Shown piece by piece: positions 56,151 through 64,000 of a DNA stretch of 64,000 nt. The stretch lies in the NCBI RefSeq assembly GCF_913776015.1, contig NZ_CAJYMD010000001.1, positions 41,844-105,843 on the forward strand. The letters are read 5' to 3'. The stretch comes from an uncultured Oxalicibacterium sp. (GTDB taxonomy: Bacteria; Pseudomonadota; Gammaproteobacteria; Burkholderiales; Burkholderiaceae_D). The notes under the pieces are model-generated. The model saw nothing but the letters and a program-made list of their open reading frames with translations, did not search any database and was not told where the DNA came from. Each line of letters begins with the position of its first letter. Positions within the stretch are counted from its first letter, which is position 1. Both the position numbers and the translations under genes were made by a program.

Positions 56151-56555
56151 ATGAAAAAAACAAGTGCCGCGTTGTTCACCGCCCTGCTGCTTGGCACGGC
56201 AACGCTGATACCAATCCAAGCCAGCGCGCAGGTCAGTATCAATGTCAATATCGGTGCAGAACCACCGCCACCGCGTTATGAACGCGTACCAGGCCCGCGT
56301 AAAGGCTACGTCTGGGCACCAGGTTACTGGAACTGGAACGGACATGGTCACGTATGGGTGCCCGGATACTGGGTGAAAGCACGCTCGGGCTATGTCTATG
56401 AAAAAGCCCATTGGTATCAGGATCGGGGCGGCTGGCATCTTCGCAAAGGCCATTGGAAAGAGGACCGCCACCATCACGGCCACAAGCCCAAGAAACATGA
56501 TCGTGGGCACGGCTATCACTGTCCACCGGGACAAGCCAAGAAAGGTCATTGCTGA
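56151..56555 (+). CDS. Secreted WXXGXW/YXWQ-repeat protein
   Basis: A 134-residue exported protein: signal peptide (about 1-27, 'LIPIQASAQ'), a short Pro-rich strand ('EPPPPRYERVPGPR'), then repeats with W-x-P/K-G-x-W spacing ('YVWAPGYWNW', 'HVWVPGYW', 'WHLRKGHW'). The C-terminus is His/Lys-rich ('HHHGHKPKKHDRGHGYH') and ends in Cys, which could bind metal. Such repeats occur in many betaproteobacterial envelope proteins of unknown role. ATG at 56151 with GGAG upstream. Confidence 0.82.
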   Translation: MKKTSAALFTALLLGTATLIPIQASAQVSINVNIGAEPPPPRYERVPGPRKGYVWAPGYWNWNGHGHVWVPGYWVKARSGYVYEKAHWYQDRGGWHLRKGHWKEDRHHHGHKPKKHDRGHGYHCPPGQAKKGHC

Positions 56556-56600
56556 CCAAGGCACGCTCCATAGCCATCCCGGTGGAGATGGCTACCCTTG

Positions 56601-57479
56601 TTACAGGCTGACCGCCAGATGATCGACAAACGTCCTGACCTTGGCGGAAAGATGCTTGCGACTCGGATATAAGGCATGGACTCCCAGCTCGGCAGGCGCG
56701 AAATCGGGTAATAGCTCGACCAGCCGTCCTGCCGCAATATCATCGCCGACGATGAATTGCGGTTGCCAGATCACGCCGGCGCCGGCCAGCGCCGCCACGC
56801 GCAGCATGTCGCCATTGTTGGCACGCATCGGCCCGCCAATACGCACATGTTCCTGCATTTTCCCCGTTACGAAAGTCCACTCGTCGCCAGTGCTCGCATA
56901 GCTGTAATTGAGACAAGCATGCATAGCCAAATCTGCCGGCTGCATCGGCTTGCCATGGCGCGCAAGATACGCAGGCGCCGCACACAGGACGATGCGCTCC
57001 GTTGCCAGGCGACGCGCGACCAAACCGGATTCCGGCAAGGCACCGATACGAATCGCCAGATCGAATCCCTCTTCAATCAGATCGACCCGCCGATCCGCCA
57101 GGGCAATATCCAGATGAACGTCTGGATGCTGTTGCATGTAAGACGTCAACAACGGCGCGATGCGAATCGTGCCGTATGAAACCGGTAGCGCCACCTTGAG
57201 CGTACCGCGCGGCACGGTAGTCAATTGTGCGGCCGCCTGCTCGGCCTCTTCCACATCGGCGAGTATCTGCACACATCGCTCGTAGTACACACTGCCGGAC
57301 TCCGTCAGGCTCAGGCGACGCGTTGTGCGATTGAGCAGCCGCGTACCCAGATGGTCTTCCAGTATCGCCACGTATTTGGAGGCCACCGCCTTCGATAGAT
57401 CAAGCCTCATCCCTGCAGCAGTGAAACTCTCGGTTTCAACCACGGCAACAAAGGTTTTCATGCAGGCCAGAATATCCAT
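56601..57479 (-). CDS. LysR-family transcriptional regulator
   Basis: A 292-residue regulator of the CrgA-like group: winged helix 'SFTAAGMRLDLSKAVASKYV' with 'LGTRLLNRTTRRLSLTE', then the effector domain with 'VALPVSYGTIRIAPLL' and 'DLAIRIGALPESGLVARRL'. ATG at 57479. Divergent from fdxA with a 91-bp AT-rich spacer; control of fdxA is possible but not shown. Confidence 0.9.
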   Translation of the reverse strand: MDILACMKTFVAVVETESFTAAGMRLDLSKAVASKYVAILEDHLGTRLLNRTTRRLSLTESGSVYYERCVQILADVEEAEQAAAQLTTVPRGTLKVALPVSYGTIRIAPLLTSYMQQHPDVHLDIALADRRVDLIEEGFDLAIRIGALPESGLVARRLATERIVLCAAPAYLARHGKPMQPADLAMHACLNYSYASTGDEWTFVTGKMQEHVRIGGPMRANNGDMLRVAALAGAGVIWQPQFIVGDDIAAGRLVELLPDFAPAELGVHALYPSRKHLSAKVRTFVDHLAVSL

Positions 57480-57570
57480 TGTCAATAATTTGAAGATAAT
57501 TATTATGAATATACATTATTTATCAACAATTTAATGACGACTATAGTGGAGAAACAAGGAAAGGATTTGC

Positions 57571-57918
57571 ATGACATTTGTCGTAACCGAACCCTGCATA
57601 CGCTGCAAATACACGGACTGTGTCACGGTCTGCCCGATGGAATGTTTCAAGGAAGGGCCGAATTTTTTGGTGATTGATCCGGACGAATGCATCGATTGCT
57701 CGATGTGCGTTGCCGAATGCCCGGTCGGAGCCATCGTCGGCGATCGTGAGATTGCGCCGGAACAGGCGCATTTCATTGAACTCAATCGCCAGCTTTCGCG
57801 ACATCCGGACTGGCAACGCCTGCGTCACAGCAAGGCACCATTGCCGGATCACGCACATTGGGCAACGGCCAAAGACAAACTGTCGGAACTCGTTTATCCA
57901 GAAAGGAAAGCATCATGA
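57571..57918 (+). CDS. fdxA: Seven-iron ferredoxin FdxA
   Basis: A 115-residue [3Fe-4S][4Fe-4S] ferredoxin. Cys sets '[14 protein letters not shown]' (about 9-22) and '[12 protein letters not shown]' (about 40-51) fit the 7Fe type, with a loop change in the first set. AAGGA ribosome site upstream. Its stop overlaps the next gene's ATG. Confidence 0.93.
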   Translation: MTFVVTEPCIRCKYTDCVTVCPMECFKEGPNFLVIDPDECIDCSMCVAECPVGAIVGDREIAPEQAHFIELNRQLSRHPDWQRLRHSKAPLPDHAHWATAKDKLSELVYPERKAS

Positions 57919-58238
57919 GCGCACACGATTACCGCGTCACCCTGGAATACCTGGGCGGCAAACATGCCGGCCCTGAAGCCCATGCACCTTTGCAATTCGA
58001 TGCCGGTAACCATGACGATCTGTTCATGATCATCGAGCGCGCGCAAGCCGTCGACATCACGGACAAGGATGAAGCTGCCGCGTTGGCGCTCGGCTTGAAA
58101 CTGTTTGGCGAGGTGATGCTCAAGCATCGCAAGGATCCGCTGTTCAGCCCCTTGCAACCCGCATTTGTGGAATTCATCAGCGCATTCAAACAACGCATCC
58201 GCGACGCGCTCGACGGCCAGCCCCAACCCTTGTCATAG
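57915..58238 (+). CDS. DUF3861-family protein
   Basis: A 107-residue soluble protein with the family start '[16 protein letters not shown]' and acidic middle part ('[14 protein letters not shown]'), ending in a helix '[16 protein letters not shown]'. Function unknown. Coupled to fdxA by ATGA overlap (57915-57918), which hints at a role linked to the ferredoxin. Confidence 0.85.
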   Translation: MSAHDYRVTLEYLGGKHAGPEAHAPLQFDAGNHDDLFMIIERAQAVDITDKDEAAALALGLKLFGEVMLKHRKDPLFSPLQPAFVEFISAFKQRIRDALDGQPQPLS

Positions 58239-58316
58239 GACGACATAAGCAAACCGTCTTGACGTCCTGACTGCTGCTTAGCGTTTCACTCACCGCCTCA
58301 TTCGCTCGAGAACATC

Positions 58317-59138
58317 ATGACCACGCATCGACTACCGACCTATTTCATCCCGCACGGCGGCGGCCCCTGCTTTTTCATGGACTGGCCCGGCGATCCGCAC
58401 ATGTGGGATCGTATGGCAAACTTTCTGCGTAGCGTGAGTCCATCGCTGCCCAAGCGCCCCAAAGCCATCCTGATCGTGTCGGGCCATTGGGAAGAAGCCG
58501 AATTCACTTTGGGAGCCACCACGCAACCTGGCCTGATTTATGACTACTACGGCTTTCCAGAGCACACTTATCAATTGGAATATGCAGCGCCAGGCGCCCC
58601 CGAGCTAGCGGCACGCGTGCAAACCTTGCTCACGACGGCAGGTATAACCGTTAACCACGAGGAAAGTCGCGGTTGGGATCATGGCGTCTTCATTCCGCTA
58701 AAAGTGATGTTTCCCGACGCGGACATTCCGGTTCTGCAACTTTCCATGAAAAAAGGATTAGATGCCGCCGAACACCTGCGCGTGGGGCAAACCTTGCAGA
58801 CATTGCGCGACGAAAACGTATTGATTCTCGGCAGCGGCATGAGCTTTCACAACATGCGCGGTTTCAGTCCTGCATTCCGCGACGCTTCGGCACAGTTCGA
58901 CGACTGGCTGGCCAATATGGCCACGCAGGCGGAAAACGCGCGGAATATGTTGTTGCAGGATTGGCAAAATGCCCCGCATGCACGACAGGTACAACCGCAT
59001 CCCGACCATCTGCTGCCGTTGATGGTGGCCGCAGGAGCCGCTGGCACAGACACCGGAGTCCGTGTTTTTCAGGATACGGTGATGAACGTGGTGGTATCGG
59101 CCTTGGCCTTCGGCACAGGGAAAAATGCCACACAATAG
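58317..59138 (+). CDS. DODA-type extradiol dioxygenase family protein (YgiD-like)
   Basis: A 273-residue LigB-superfamily protein. Metal-site histidines are seen in 'FIPHGGGP' (13), 'VSGHWEE' (about 57), 'WDHGVFIPL' (about 120) and 'PHPDHLLPLM' (about 230). Homologues open catechol-type rings (DOPA dioxygenase) or have unassigned substrates. Monocistronic between the DUF3861 gene and the leuA leader. Confidence 0.9.
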   Translation: MTTHRLPTYFIPHGGGPCFFMDWPGDPHMWDRMANFLRSVSPSLPKRPKAILIVSGHWEEAEFTLGATTQPGLIYDYYGFPEHTYQLEYAAPGAPELAARVQTLLTTAGITVNHEESRGWDHGVFIPLKVMFPDADIPVLQLSMKKGLDAAEHLRVGQTLQTLRDENVLILGSGMSFHNMRGFSPAFRDASAQFDDWLANMATQAENARNMLLQDWQNAPHARQVQPHPDHLLPLMVAAGAAGTDTGVRVFQDTVMNVVVSALAFGTGKNATQ

Positions 59139-59158
59139 GCCGCCAGGGCGCGTGCAGC

Positions 59159-59187
59159 TTGACATCAAGCAGGCACGCGCCTAAAGT
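59159..59187 (+). promoter_or_regulatory. Sigma-70 promoter of the leuA leader
   Basis: TTGACA (59159-59164), 17-nt spacer, TAAAGT (59182-59187). The expected transcript start (59194-59197) falls at or just before the leader-peptide ATG at 59197. Confidence 0.75.
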
Positions 59188-59196
59188 AGCGGCATC

Positions 59197-59286
59197 ATGT
59201 CCAAGACATCCATCACTCCCCGCATTACAGCGCCTGTTGCCACGTTCTCGCTGGCAGCTCTACCGCTATCGCTACGACTAATCTGA
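59197..59286 (+). CDS. Candidate leucine leader peptide (leuL-like)
   Basis: A 29-residue frame whose last 11 codons read 'LAALPLSLRLI', with five Leu codons, four of them CTA, a codon hardly used in neighbouring genes such as leuA. Clustered rare Leu codons before a stop are the mark of transcription attenuators of leucine genes. The CGCTACGA/TCGTAGCG hairpin overlaps the Leu codons and stop. There is little or no room for a ribosome site, so it may be translated leaderless, as known for some trpL leaders. Confidence 0.65.
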   Translation: MSKTSITPRITAPVATFSLAALPLSLRLI

Positions 59287-59294
59287 TCGTAGCG
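59270..59294 (+). promoter_or_regulatory. Hairpin over the leader-peptide Leu codons
   Basis: Perfect 8-bp stem CGCTACGA/TCGTAGCG with a 9-nt loop containing the stop codon. A ribosome stalled on the CTA codons would disrupt it, as expected for a 1:2 attenuator stem. Confidence 0.65.
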
Positions 59295-59360
59295 TTCTGT
59301 CGTACCTCGCCGGTTCTCACTTGCCGGTTTCGTTTCCTCCAATCAGGCTGTACCGAAAAC

Positions 59361-59516
59361 ATGCATACCAAGGCCCTTTCTGTCATGCACATTGCCGGCA
59401 AACTCATTGCCAAGGTCTTTGCACGCACACGCGCCCTGCTGTCGCTACCGATCGGTGATCCGGCCTCGCGTTCCGTGGCAGCCGAATCGCCCTTCGCCAC
59501 AGCCTCGATCTATTGA
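59361..59516 (+). CDS. Possible 51-residue small protein or second leader frame
   Basis: ATG at 59361 opens 51 codons with third-position G/C bias like real genes. The N-terminus could form an amphipathic helix ('IAGKLIAKVFARTRALL') followed by a small polar tail ending 'ASIY'. It stops 42 bp before leuA. No strong ribosome site precedes it. It might be a small protein or simply an unstructured part of the leader. Confidence 0.4.
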   Translation: MHTKALSVMHIAGKLIAKVFARTRALLSLPIGDPASRSVAAESPFATASIY

Positions 59517-59558
59517 ATACAACGACTTACTACAGAATACTCAGCAAGGAAAATCATC

Positions 59559-61223
59559 ATGATGTTGAAGAACCCATCGACCAAATATCAGGCATTCCCG
59601 GTCATCAATCTCCCTGACCGCAGCTGGCCAAACAAAACCATCACCAAACCACCTGTCTGGATGAGCACGGACCTGCGCGACGGCAATCAGGCGCTGATCG
59701 ACCCCATGGACTCTGCCAAGAAGCTGCGCTTCTTTGAAATGCTGGTTAAAATCGGTGTGAAGGAGATCGAGATCGCCTTTCCTTCCGCTTCGCAGACCGA
59801 CTTCGACTTCTGCCGCAAGCTGATCGAAGAAAAACGTATTCCTGACGACGTGACCGTTGAAGTGCTGACGCAGGCACGCGAAGATCTGATCCGTCGTACC
59901 GTGGATTCGGTCACCGGTGCACGCCGCGCCATCGTGCACATGTATAACGCGACCGCGCCTTCTTTCCGCAAGATCATGTTCAACATGACCAAGGAAGAAG
60001 TGAAAGAGCTGGCCGTCAAAGGTACCAAGCTGATTAAGGAACTGACCGACGCACGTCCTGAAACCGAATGGGTCTACCAGTATTCGCCGGAAGCCTTCAG
60101 CATGACCGAACTGGATTTCGCCAAGGAAGTCTGCGATGCCGTTTCCGAAGCATGGGGTGCGACGCCGGAACGCAAAATGATCCTGAATCTGCCTGGTACA
60201 GTCGAAGTCAGCACACCGAACGTCTATGCCGATCAGGTCGAATGGATGCATCGCAATATTCAACGTCGCGATTCCATCATCATCAGCCTGCATCCGCACA
60301 ACGATCGCGGTTGTGCCGTTGCTGCCGCCGAACTGGGCGTCATGGCCGGTGCGGATCGTGTCGAGGGCTGTCTGTTCGGCAACGGTGAGCGCACGGGTAA
60401 CGTCGATCTCGTCACGCTGGCACTGAATCTCTACACGCAAGGCATCAATCCGGGTCTCGATTTCTCCGACATTGATGCAATTCGTCAGACAGTTGAAGAA
60501 TGCAATCAGATTCCTGTACATCCACGTCACCCTTACGCTGGCGATCTGGTCTTTACCGCATTCTCAGGCTCGCATCAGGATGCGATCAAGAAAGGCTTTG
60601 CCAAGCAGCAGAAGGATGCGATCTGGGAAGTCCCTTATTTACCGGTCGATCCAGCGGACCTCGGTCGCAGCTACGACGCTGTCATTCGCGTCAATAGCCA
60701 GTCCGGCAAAGGCGGTATGGCGTATCTGCTCGAACAGGAATTTGGCCTCGTTTTGCCACGTCGTCTGCAAATCGAATTCAGCCGCGTCGTCCAGCGCGTG
60801 ACCGATGAAACCGGCAAGGAAGTTGTCGCCGGCGACATTCACACCATCTTCAAGAACGAGTATGTGGATGCCGTCACGCCGTACCGTTACATCAGCCATC
60901 ACATGCAGGACGATGGCGGTGACATCACGATCAAGGTCGATCTGCAAAAAGATGGCAAACCGCTGACGGTAACCGGCAAAGGTAACGGTCCAATCGATGC
61001 CTTCGTCGATGCCTTGGGCCTTGATGTCAAGATCATGGATTTCCATGAACACGCAATCGGCTCAGGTGCCGATGCCAACGCAGCCAGCTACATCGAGCTG
61101 CGCGTCAACGGCGGCCAGACGCGCTTCGGTGTCGGCATCGACAGCAACATCATGACGGCATCGTTCCGCGCCGTATTGAGCGCCATCAATCGCGATAGCG
61201 CCTTGAATGTGAAAGCTGCCTAA
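59559..61223 (+). CDS. leuA: 2-Isopropylmalate synthase (long form, LeuA2 type)
   Basis: A 554-residue enzyme making 2-isopropylmalate from 2-oxoisovalerate and acetyl-CoA, first committed step to leucine. Catalytic barrel: '[15 protein letters not shown]' (metal Asp), '[12 protein letters not shown]' (metal His pair), '[14 protein letters not shown]'. The linker is followed by the C-terminal regulatory domain ('[17 protein letters not shown]...[12 protein letters not shown]') for leucine feedback. AAGGA ribosome site 8 nt before tandem ATGs. The only leu gene in the window. Confidence 0.96.
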   Translation: MMLKNPSTKYQAFPVINLPDRSWPNKTITKPPVWMSTDLRDGNQALIDPMDSAKKLRFFEMLVKIGVKEIEIAFPSASQTDFDFCRKLIEEKRIPDDVTVEVLTQAREDLIRRTVDSVTGARRAIVHMYNATAPSFRKIMFNMTKEEVKELAVKGTKLIKELTDARPETEWVYQYSPEAFSMTELDFAKEVCDAVSEAWGATPERKMILNLPGTVEVSTPNVYADQVEWMHRNIQRRDSIIISLHPHNDRGCAVAAAELGVMAGADRVEGCLFGNGERTGNVDLVTLALNLYTQGINPGLDFSDIDAIRQTVEECNQIPVHPRHPYAGDLVFTAFSGSHQDAIKKGFAKQQKDAIWEVPYLPVDPADLGRSYDAVIRVNSQSGKGGMAYLLEQEFGLVLPRRLQIEFSRVVQRVTDETGKEVVAGDIHTIFKNEYVDAVTPYRYISHHMQDDGGDITIKVDLQKDGKPLTVTGKGNGPIDAFVDALGLDVKIMDFHEHAIGSGADANAASYIELRVNGGQTRFGVGIDSNIMTASFRAVLSAINRDSALNVKAA

Positions 61224-61244
61224 AGCCCATTCTGATCTTTTTGT

Positions 61245-61277
61245 AAAAGCCGCTGCAAGTTATTGCAGCGGCTTTTT
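61245..61277 (+). terminator. Intrinsic terminator of leuA
   Basis: AAAAGCCGCTGCAA, loop GTTA, TTGCAGCGGCTTTTT. Confidence 0.92.
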
Positions 61278-61427
61278 GTTTTCTGCAGCCGGCCAGGATT
61301 TGCGGCAATGACACTGCAATCCCTCCATACAGGGACAACGTGAGACATGCGCCATCATTTTGCACTGGAAGTTAGGATGAGCAGGGATGAAAGAGTAAGA
61401 TGTATTGCCCCAATACATCAAAATTCT

Positions 61428-63770
61428 ATGCGCCGCATCGTCCTCATCCCACTGCTCATGCTGGTCGCATGTACCACGCTGGCAACTGCCCAGTTCAATC
61501 GCCTCTATGGCACTGCCGACCCTGCGCGATTTGACGAACCATCGCGGCCGCCAACTGGCCTTTCATACAATCAAACGATTCGTCCCATTCTCGATCAACG
61601 CTGCGTCGTTTGCCACGCCTGCTACGATGCACCTTGCCAGTTGAAAACCACGAGTTGGGAAGGCCTATCACGCGGTGCCAGCAAAACCACTGTCTATGAC
61701 GCAGGACGCTTGATCGCCTCTGCTCCTTCACGCCTCTACATCGATGCAGAGAACGCATCCGAATGGCGTACCAAAGGTTTTTTTTCCGTGCTAAACGAGC
61801 ATGAGCAAACGCCCGAAGCCAATCGTTCTGCCAATCTGATCTATCGCATGCTGATGCTGAAGCAGCAGCATCCCTGGCCATCGAACGATGCCACACTGGA
61901 CAAACTCGATATTTCCTCTACACGCAGCAACATGTGCCCAGCTGGCGCCGAAATGGATGTGTACGAACAAACCGTCCCTCTCGGCGGTATGCCCTTTGGG
62001 TTGCCAGCACTGTCGCCAGATGAACAGCGCACACTGCTGCATTGGCTGGAACTTGGCGCGCCAGCTGAAAAATCGGCGGCCTTGCCAAACGATGTGCAAC
62101 AGGAAGTATCAAACTGGGAACGCTTCTTCAACGGCAACGCCAACAAGGAACAACTGTTTGCACGCTATGCGTACGAACATCTTTTCCTCGCCCATCTTTA
62201 CTTTGGCAACGACAAGCAACGGCATTATTTCAAGCTGGTACGCTCAACCACACCGCCCGGCCAGCCAATCCGCATCATTCCCAGCGCTCGTCCCGTAGAC
62301 GATCCTAAGGTAAAACGCGTTTACTACCGCCTGACAGAAGAGCGCGAAACCATCGTCGCCAAGACACATCTGCCATATCGTCTTGATGCACAACGCATGG
62401 CGCGCTGGAAAACCTTGTTTCTTGAACCGAACTACTCGGTACAGAAGTTGCCCGGCTATACCGAGCGTACCGCCGCCAATCCTTTTGAAACCTATGCCGA
62501 TCTGCCAGTCGGCGCACGTTATCGCTTCATGCTGGACGAGGCAGAGTTCACCATCATGGGTTTCATCAAAGGGCCCGTCTGCCGCGGCCAACTCGCACTC
62601 AATGTCATTCAGGATCAGTTCTGGGTGACTTTCATGGCGCCATCAGATGCATACGACAAGGAAGTCGATCGCCTGCTGCAGCGTAGTGCCGATCTCGCCA
62701 GTCTGCCGACAGGCAGCAGTACCAGTGGCATCCTTACACCTTGGCTCAAATATGGAAAGCTGGAAAACGAATATCTCAAGGAGCGCAGCAAGTTATTGAA
62801 TAAAGCCATCCGGCAACCTACTGACTTGAATTTGAATCTGATTTGGGATGGCGACGGCAACAACGACAATGCAGCGCTGACGATTCTGCGCCACTTCGAT
62901 GGTGCCAGTGTCGTCAAGGGCTTCATCGGCGAAACACCAAAAACCGCCTGGGTCATCGGTTACCCGCTACTCGAACGCATCCATTACCTGCTCGTCGCCA
63001 ATTACGACGTCTATGGCAATGTCGGCCATCAGTTCAATTCGCGTCTCTATATGGATTATTTGCGTGCGGAAGGTGAATCCGGCTTCCTTATGTTTCTGCC
63101 GAAAGCCGAACGTATCGCCGTACGCGACGACTGGTACCGAGGCGATAGCCAATCAGTACGCGATCAAGTCTATGGCGGGCCATCGACTACGCTGGATACG
63201 GAAAGTGGCGTGCGTTATCAAACCAATCAGCACAAGCGGGAGCTACTGGAACTGATGCGCCAGCGAGTAGGCAAAGTCATCAATACCGATTTCGACTGGC
63301 AACGTCAGGCAACACCGGTACTGCACGCACCGCTACGCTCGCTTGCGGCAACGCATGGCACCGCGCTGCAATGGCTGCCGGAAAGTGCTGTACTCGTGGT
63401 GGATATGCCGAACGGTCAAAAGAAGACTTTCTCGCTCATGCGCAACACGGCACGTGCCAGCGTCTCGCATCTACTTGGAGAAAATCAATCGCTCCTGCCC
63501 AAGGAAGATACGCTGACACTCGCTACTGGGGTTGCATTTAGCTACCCAAATGCGTTCTACAACGTGTCGGCACGCGAACTGTCAACATTCGTGCAAACGT
63601 TGCAGCACCTGAAATCCGAAAAGGATTACGCCGCATTTACCAAACGCTGGGCCGTCAAGCGTGACAACCCGGGCTTCTGGGCCTTCAGTGATGCGGTACA
63701 TGAACGTTATCGCAAGGAACAGCCAAATCAGGCTGGGATTCTGGATTACAACCGGATGGAATATCGATAA
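61428..63770 (+). CDS. cti: Fatty acid cis/trans isomerase
   Basis: A 780-residue periplasmic heme enzyme that converts cis- to trans-unsaturated fatty acids of membrane lipids under solvent or heat stress. The N-terminus is 'RRIVLIPLLMLVACTT', with lipobox LVAC, so it is probably a lipoprotein. A c-type heme motif 'CVVCHACYDAPCQLK' appears at about residue 60, then the long Cti domain. ATG at 61428; upstream in-frame Met codons lie in non-coding sequence. No partner gene nearby. Confidence 0.92.
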   Translation: MRRIVLIPLLMLVACTTLATAQFNRLYGTADPARFDEPSRPPTGLSYNQTIRPILDQRCVVCHACYDAPCQLKTTSWEGLSRGASKTTVYDAGRLIASAPSRLYIDAENASEWRTKGFFSVLNEHEQTPEANRSANLIYRMLMLKQQHPWPSNDATLDKLDISSTRSNMCPAGAEMDVYEQTVPLGGMPFGLPALSPDEQRTLLHWLELGAPAEKSAALPNDVQQEVSNWERFFNGNANKEQLFARYAYEHLFLAHLYFGNDKQRHYFKLVRSTTPPGQPIRIIPSARPVDDPKVKRVYYRLTEERETIVAKTHLPYRLDAQRMARWKTLFLEPNYSVQKLPGYTERTAANPFETYADLPVGARYRFMLDEAEFTIMGFIKGPVCRGQLALNVIQDQFWVTFMAPSDAYDKEVDRLLQRSADLASLPTGSSTSGILTPWLKYGKLENEYLKERSKLLNKAIRQPTDLNLNLIWDGDGNNDNAALTILRHFDGASVVKGFIGETPKTAWVIGYPLLERIHYLLVANYDVYGNVGHQFNSRLYMDYLRAEGESGFLMFLPKAERIAVRDDWYRGDSQSVRDQVYGGPSTTLDTESGVRYQTNQHKRELLELMRQRVGKVINTDFDWQRQATPVLHAPLRSLAATHGTALQWLPESAVLVVDMPNGQKKTFSLMRNTARASVSHLLGENQSLLPKEDTLTLATGVAFSYPNAFYNVSARELSTFVQTLQHLKSEKDYAAFTKRWAVKRDNPGFWAFSDAVHERYRKEQPNQAGILDYNRMEYR

Positions 63771-63802
63771 CGAGGCTTGCCCACGCTTGGGGGGAAGTCC
63801 AT

Positions 63803-63840
63803 AAAAAAACGCTGCCTATGGAATACATGGCAGCGTTTTT
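63803..63840. terminator. Bidirectional terminator after cti
   Basis: AAAAACGCTGCC/GGCAGCGTTTTT with flanking A- and T-runs, between two convergent genes. Confidence 0.88.
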
Positions 63841-63866
63841 CACATCATGACAATCGATCGATTCAC

Positions 63867-64000
63867 TCAATTACGCTTGTACACATCATCAAACCGGACG
63901 ATGTCATCCTCACCCAGATACGCCCCCGATTGCACCTCGATCAGATGCAGCGGTAGCTTGCCCGGATTCTCCAGTCGGTGCGTATTGCCGATCGGGATGT
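63867..64000 (-). CDS. Mannose-1-phosphate guanylyltransferase/mannose-6-phosphate isomerase, C-terminal end (partial)
   Basis: Minus-strand frame ending at TGA (63867-63869) that reads '[19 protein letters not shown]' then '[17 protein letters not shown]'. This is the cupin C-terminus of ManC/AlgA-type proteins, which make GDP-mannose for exopolysaccharide or lipopolysaccharide. Only about 44 codons lie in the window; the remainder runs beyond base 64000. Confidence 0.88.
   Translation of the reverse strand, partial: IPIGNTHRLENPGKLPLHLIEVQSGAYLGEDDIVRFDDVYKRN

Larger units (their letters stand above)
59139..59558 (+). promoter_or_regulatory. leuA leader region
   Basis: A 420-bp region before leuA. 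It contains a strong promoter, a Leu-rich leader peptide with a hairpin over its 3' end, a weak terminator-like segment (GCCGGT...GCCGGT then TTTCGTTTCC, about 59309-59340) and a second short open frame. Organisation fits leucine-dependent attenuation; each part is listed separately. Confidence 0.6.

Noticed and set aside
59225..59500. 91-codon open frame on minus in the leuA leader
   Set aside because: Antisense to the leader elements, no ribosome site, and composition unlike neighbouring proteins.
1..64000. CRISPR arrays, insertion sequences, prophage or integrative elements
   Set aside because: No regularly spaced repeats, transposase, integrase, or att-like duplication at the two tRNA genes was seen by eye.

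Overview
The window looks like a chromosomal segment of a betaproteobacterium of the order Burkholderiales, most likely Oxalobacteraceae (Herminiimonas/Janthinobacterium-like). This is an inference from protein sequence character, moderate GC content, the isc operon layout, the rpfE-like/recJ/prfB/lysS block and the long class of leuA; no database search was possible. Coding density is high. I see no rRNA, CRISPR array, insertion sequence, phage or integrase.

Layout. 1-4170 (minus): comEC (cut by the window edge), a TatD-family nuclease and the lipoprotein exporter pair lolD/lolC. 4368-10739 (mostly plus): rpfE-like, recJ, prfB with its programmed frameshift, and lysS, with a lipoprotein gene on the minus strand between recJ and prfB. 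After a glycine-zipper envelope gene, 11659-17404 (minus) is the whole ISC iron-sulfur assembly operon iscR-iscS-iscU-iscA-hscB-hscA-fdx-iscX, with a good IscR box at its promoter and a terminator-like hairpin between iscA and hscB. 17870-23226: a TetR regulator, an Ung-like protein without the catalytic Asp, uvrB, an aromatic/aspartate aminotransferase and tRNA-Asn.

23288-29234 is accessory in character. An EAL phosphodiesterase is flanked by two small paralogous proteins. Then come a membrane acyltransferase, a YcgR-like PilZ protein, OmpW with an FNR/Anr-type box, and two small unknowns. 29451-33171: thiD, a divergent MFS/LysR pair and an AraC-type regulator. 33288-42276 (minus): a two-component system with a propeller-type sensor, preceded by a five-gene cluster (XapX protein, exported amidohydrolase, DoxX, MFS transporter fused to a monooxygenase-like domain, isochorismatase-family hydrolase) of unknown purpose.

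42523-53124: a small conserved protein, tRNA-Val, then dnaQ-rnhA-methyltransferase-gloB-mltD in the gene order known from E. coli, and the peptide ABC importer yejABEF. 53399-64000: fabI, a DEAD-box helicase with a long leader, a WXXGXW-repeat protein, LysR, fdxA plus a DUF3861 gene, a DODA-type dioxygenase, leuA with a candidate leucine attenuator (Leu-rich leader peptide on a near-leaderless transcript), cti, and the 3' end of a manC/algA-type gene.

The best candidates for undescribed biology are the leuA leader region, the EAL locus with its twin small proteins, the xapX-amidohydrolase-doxX-MFS-isochorismatase cluster, and the Ung-like protein with a changed active site.
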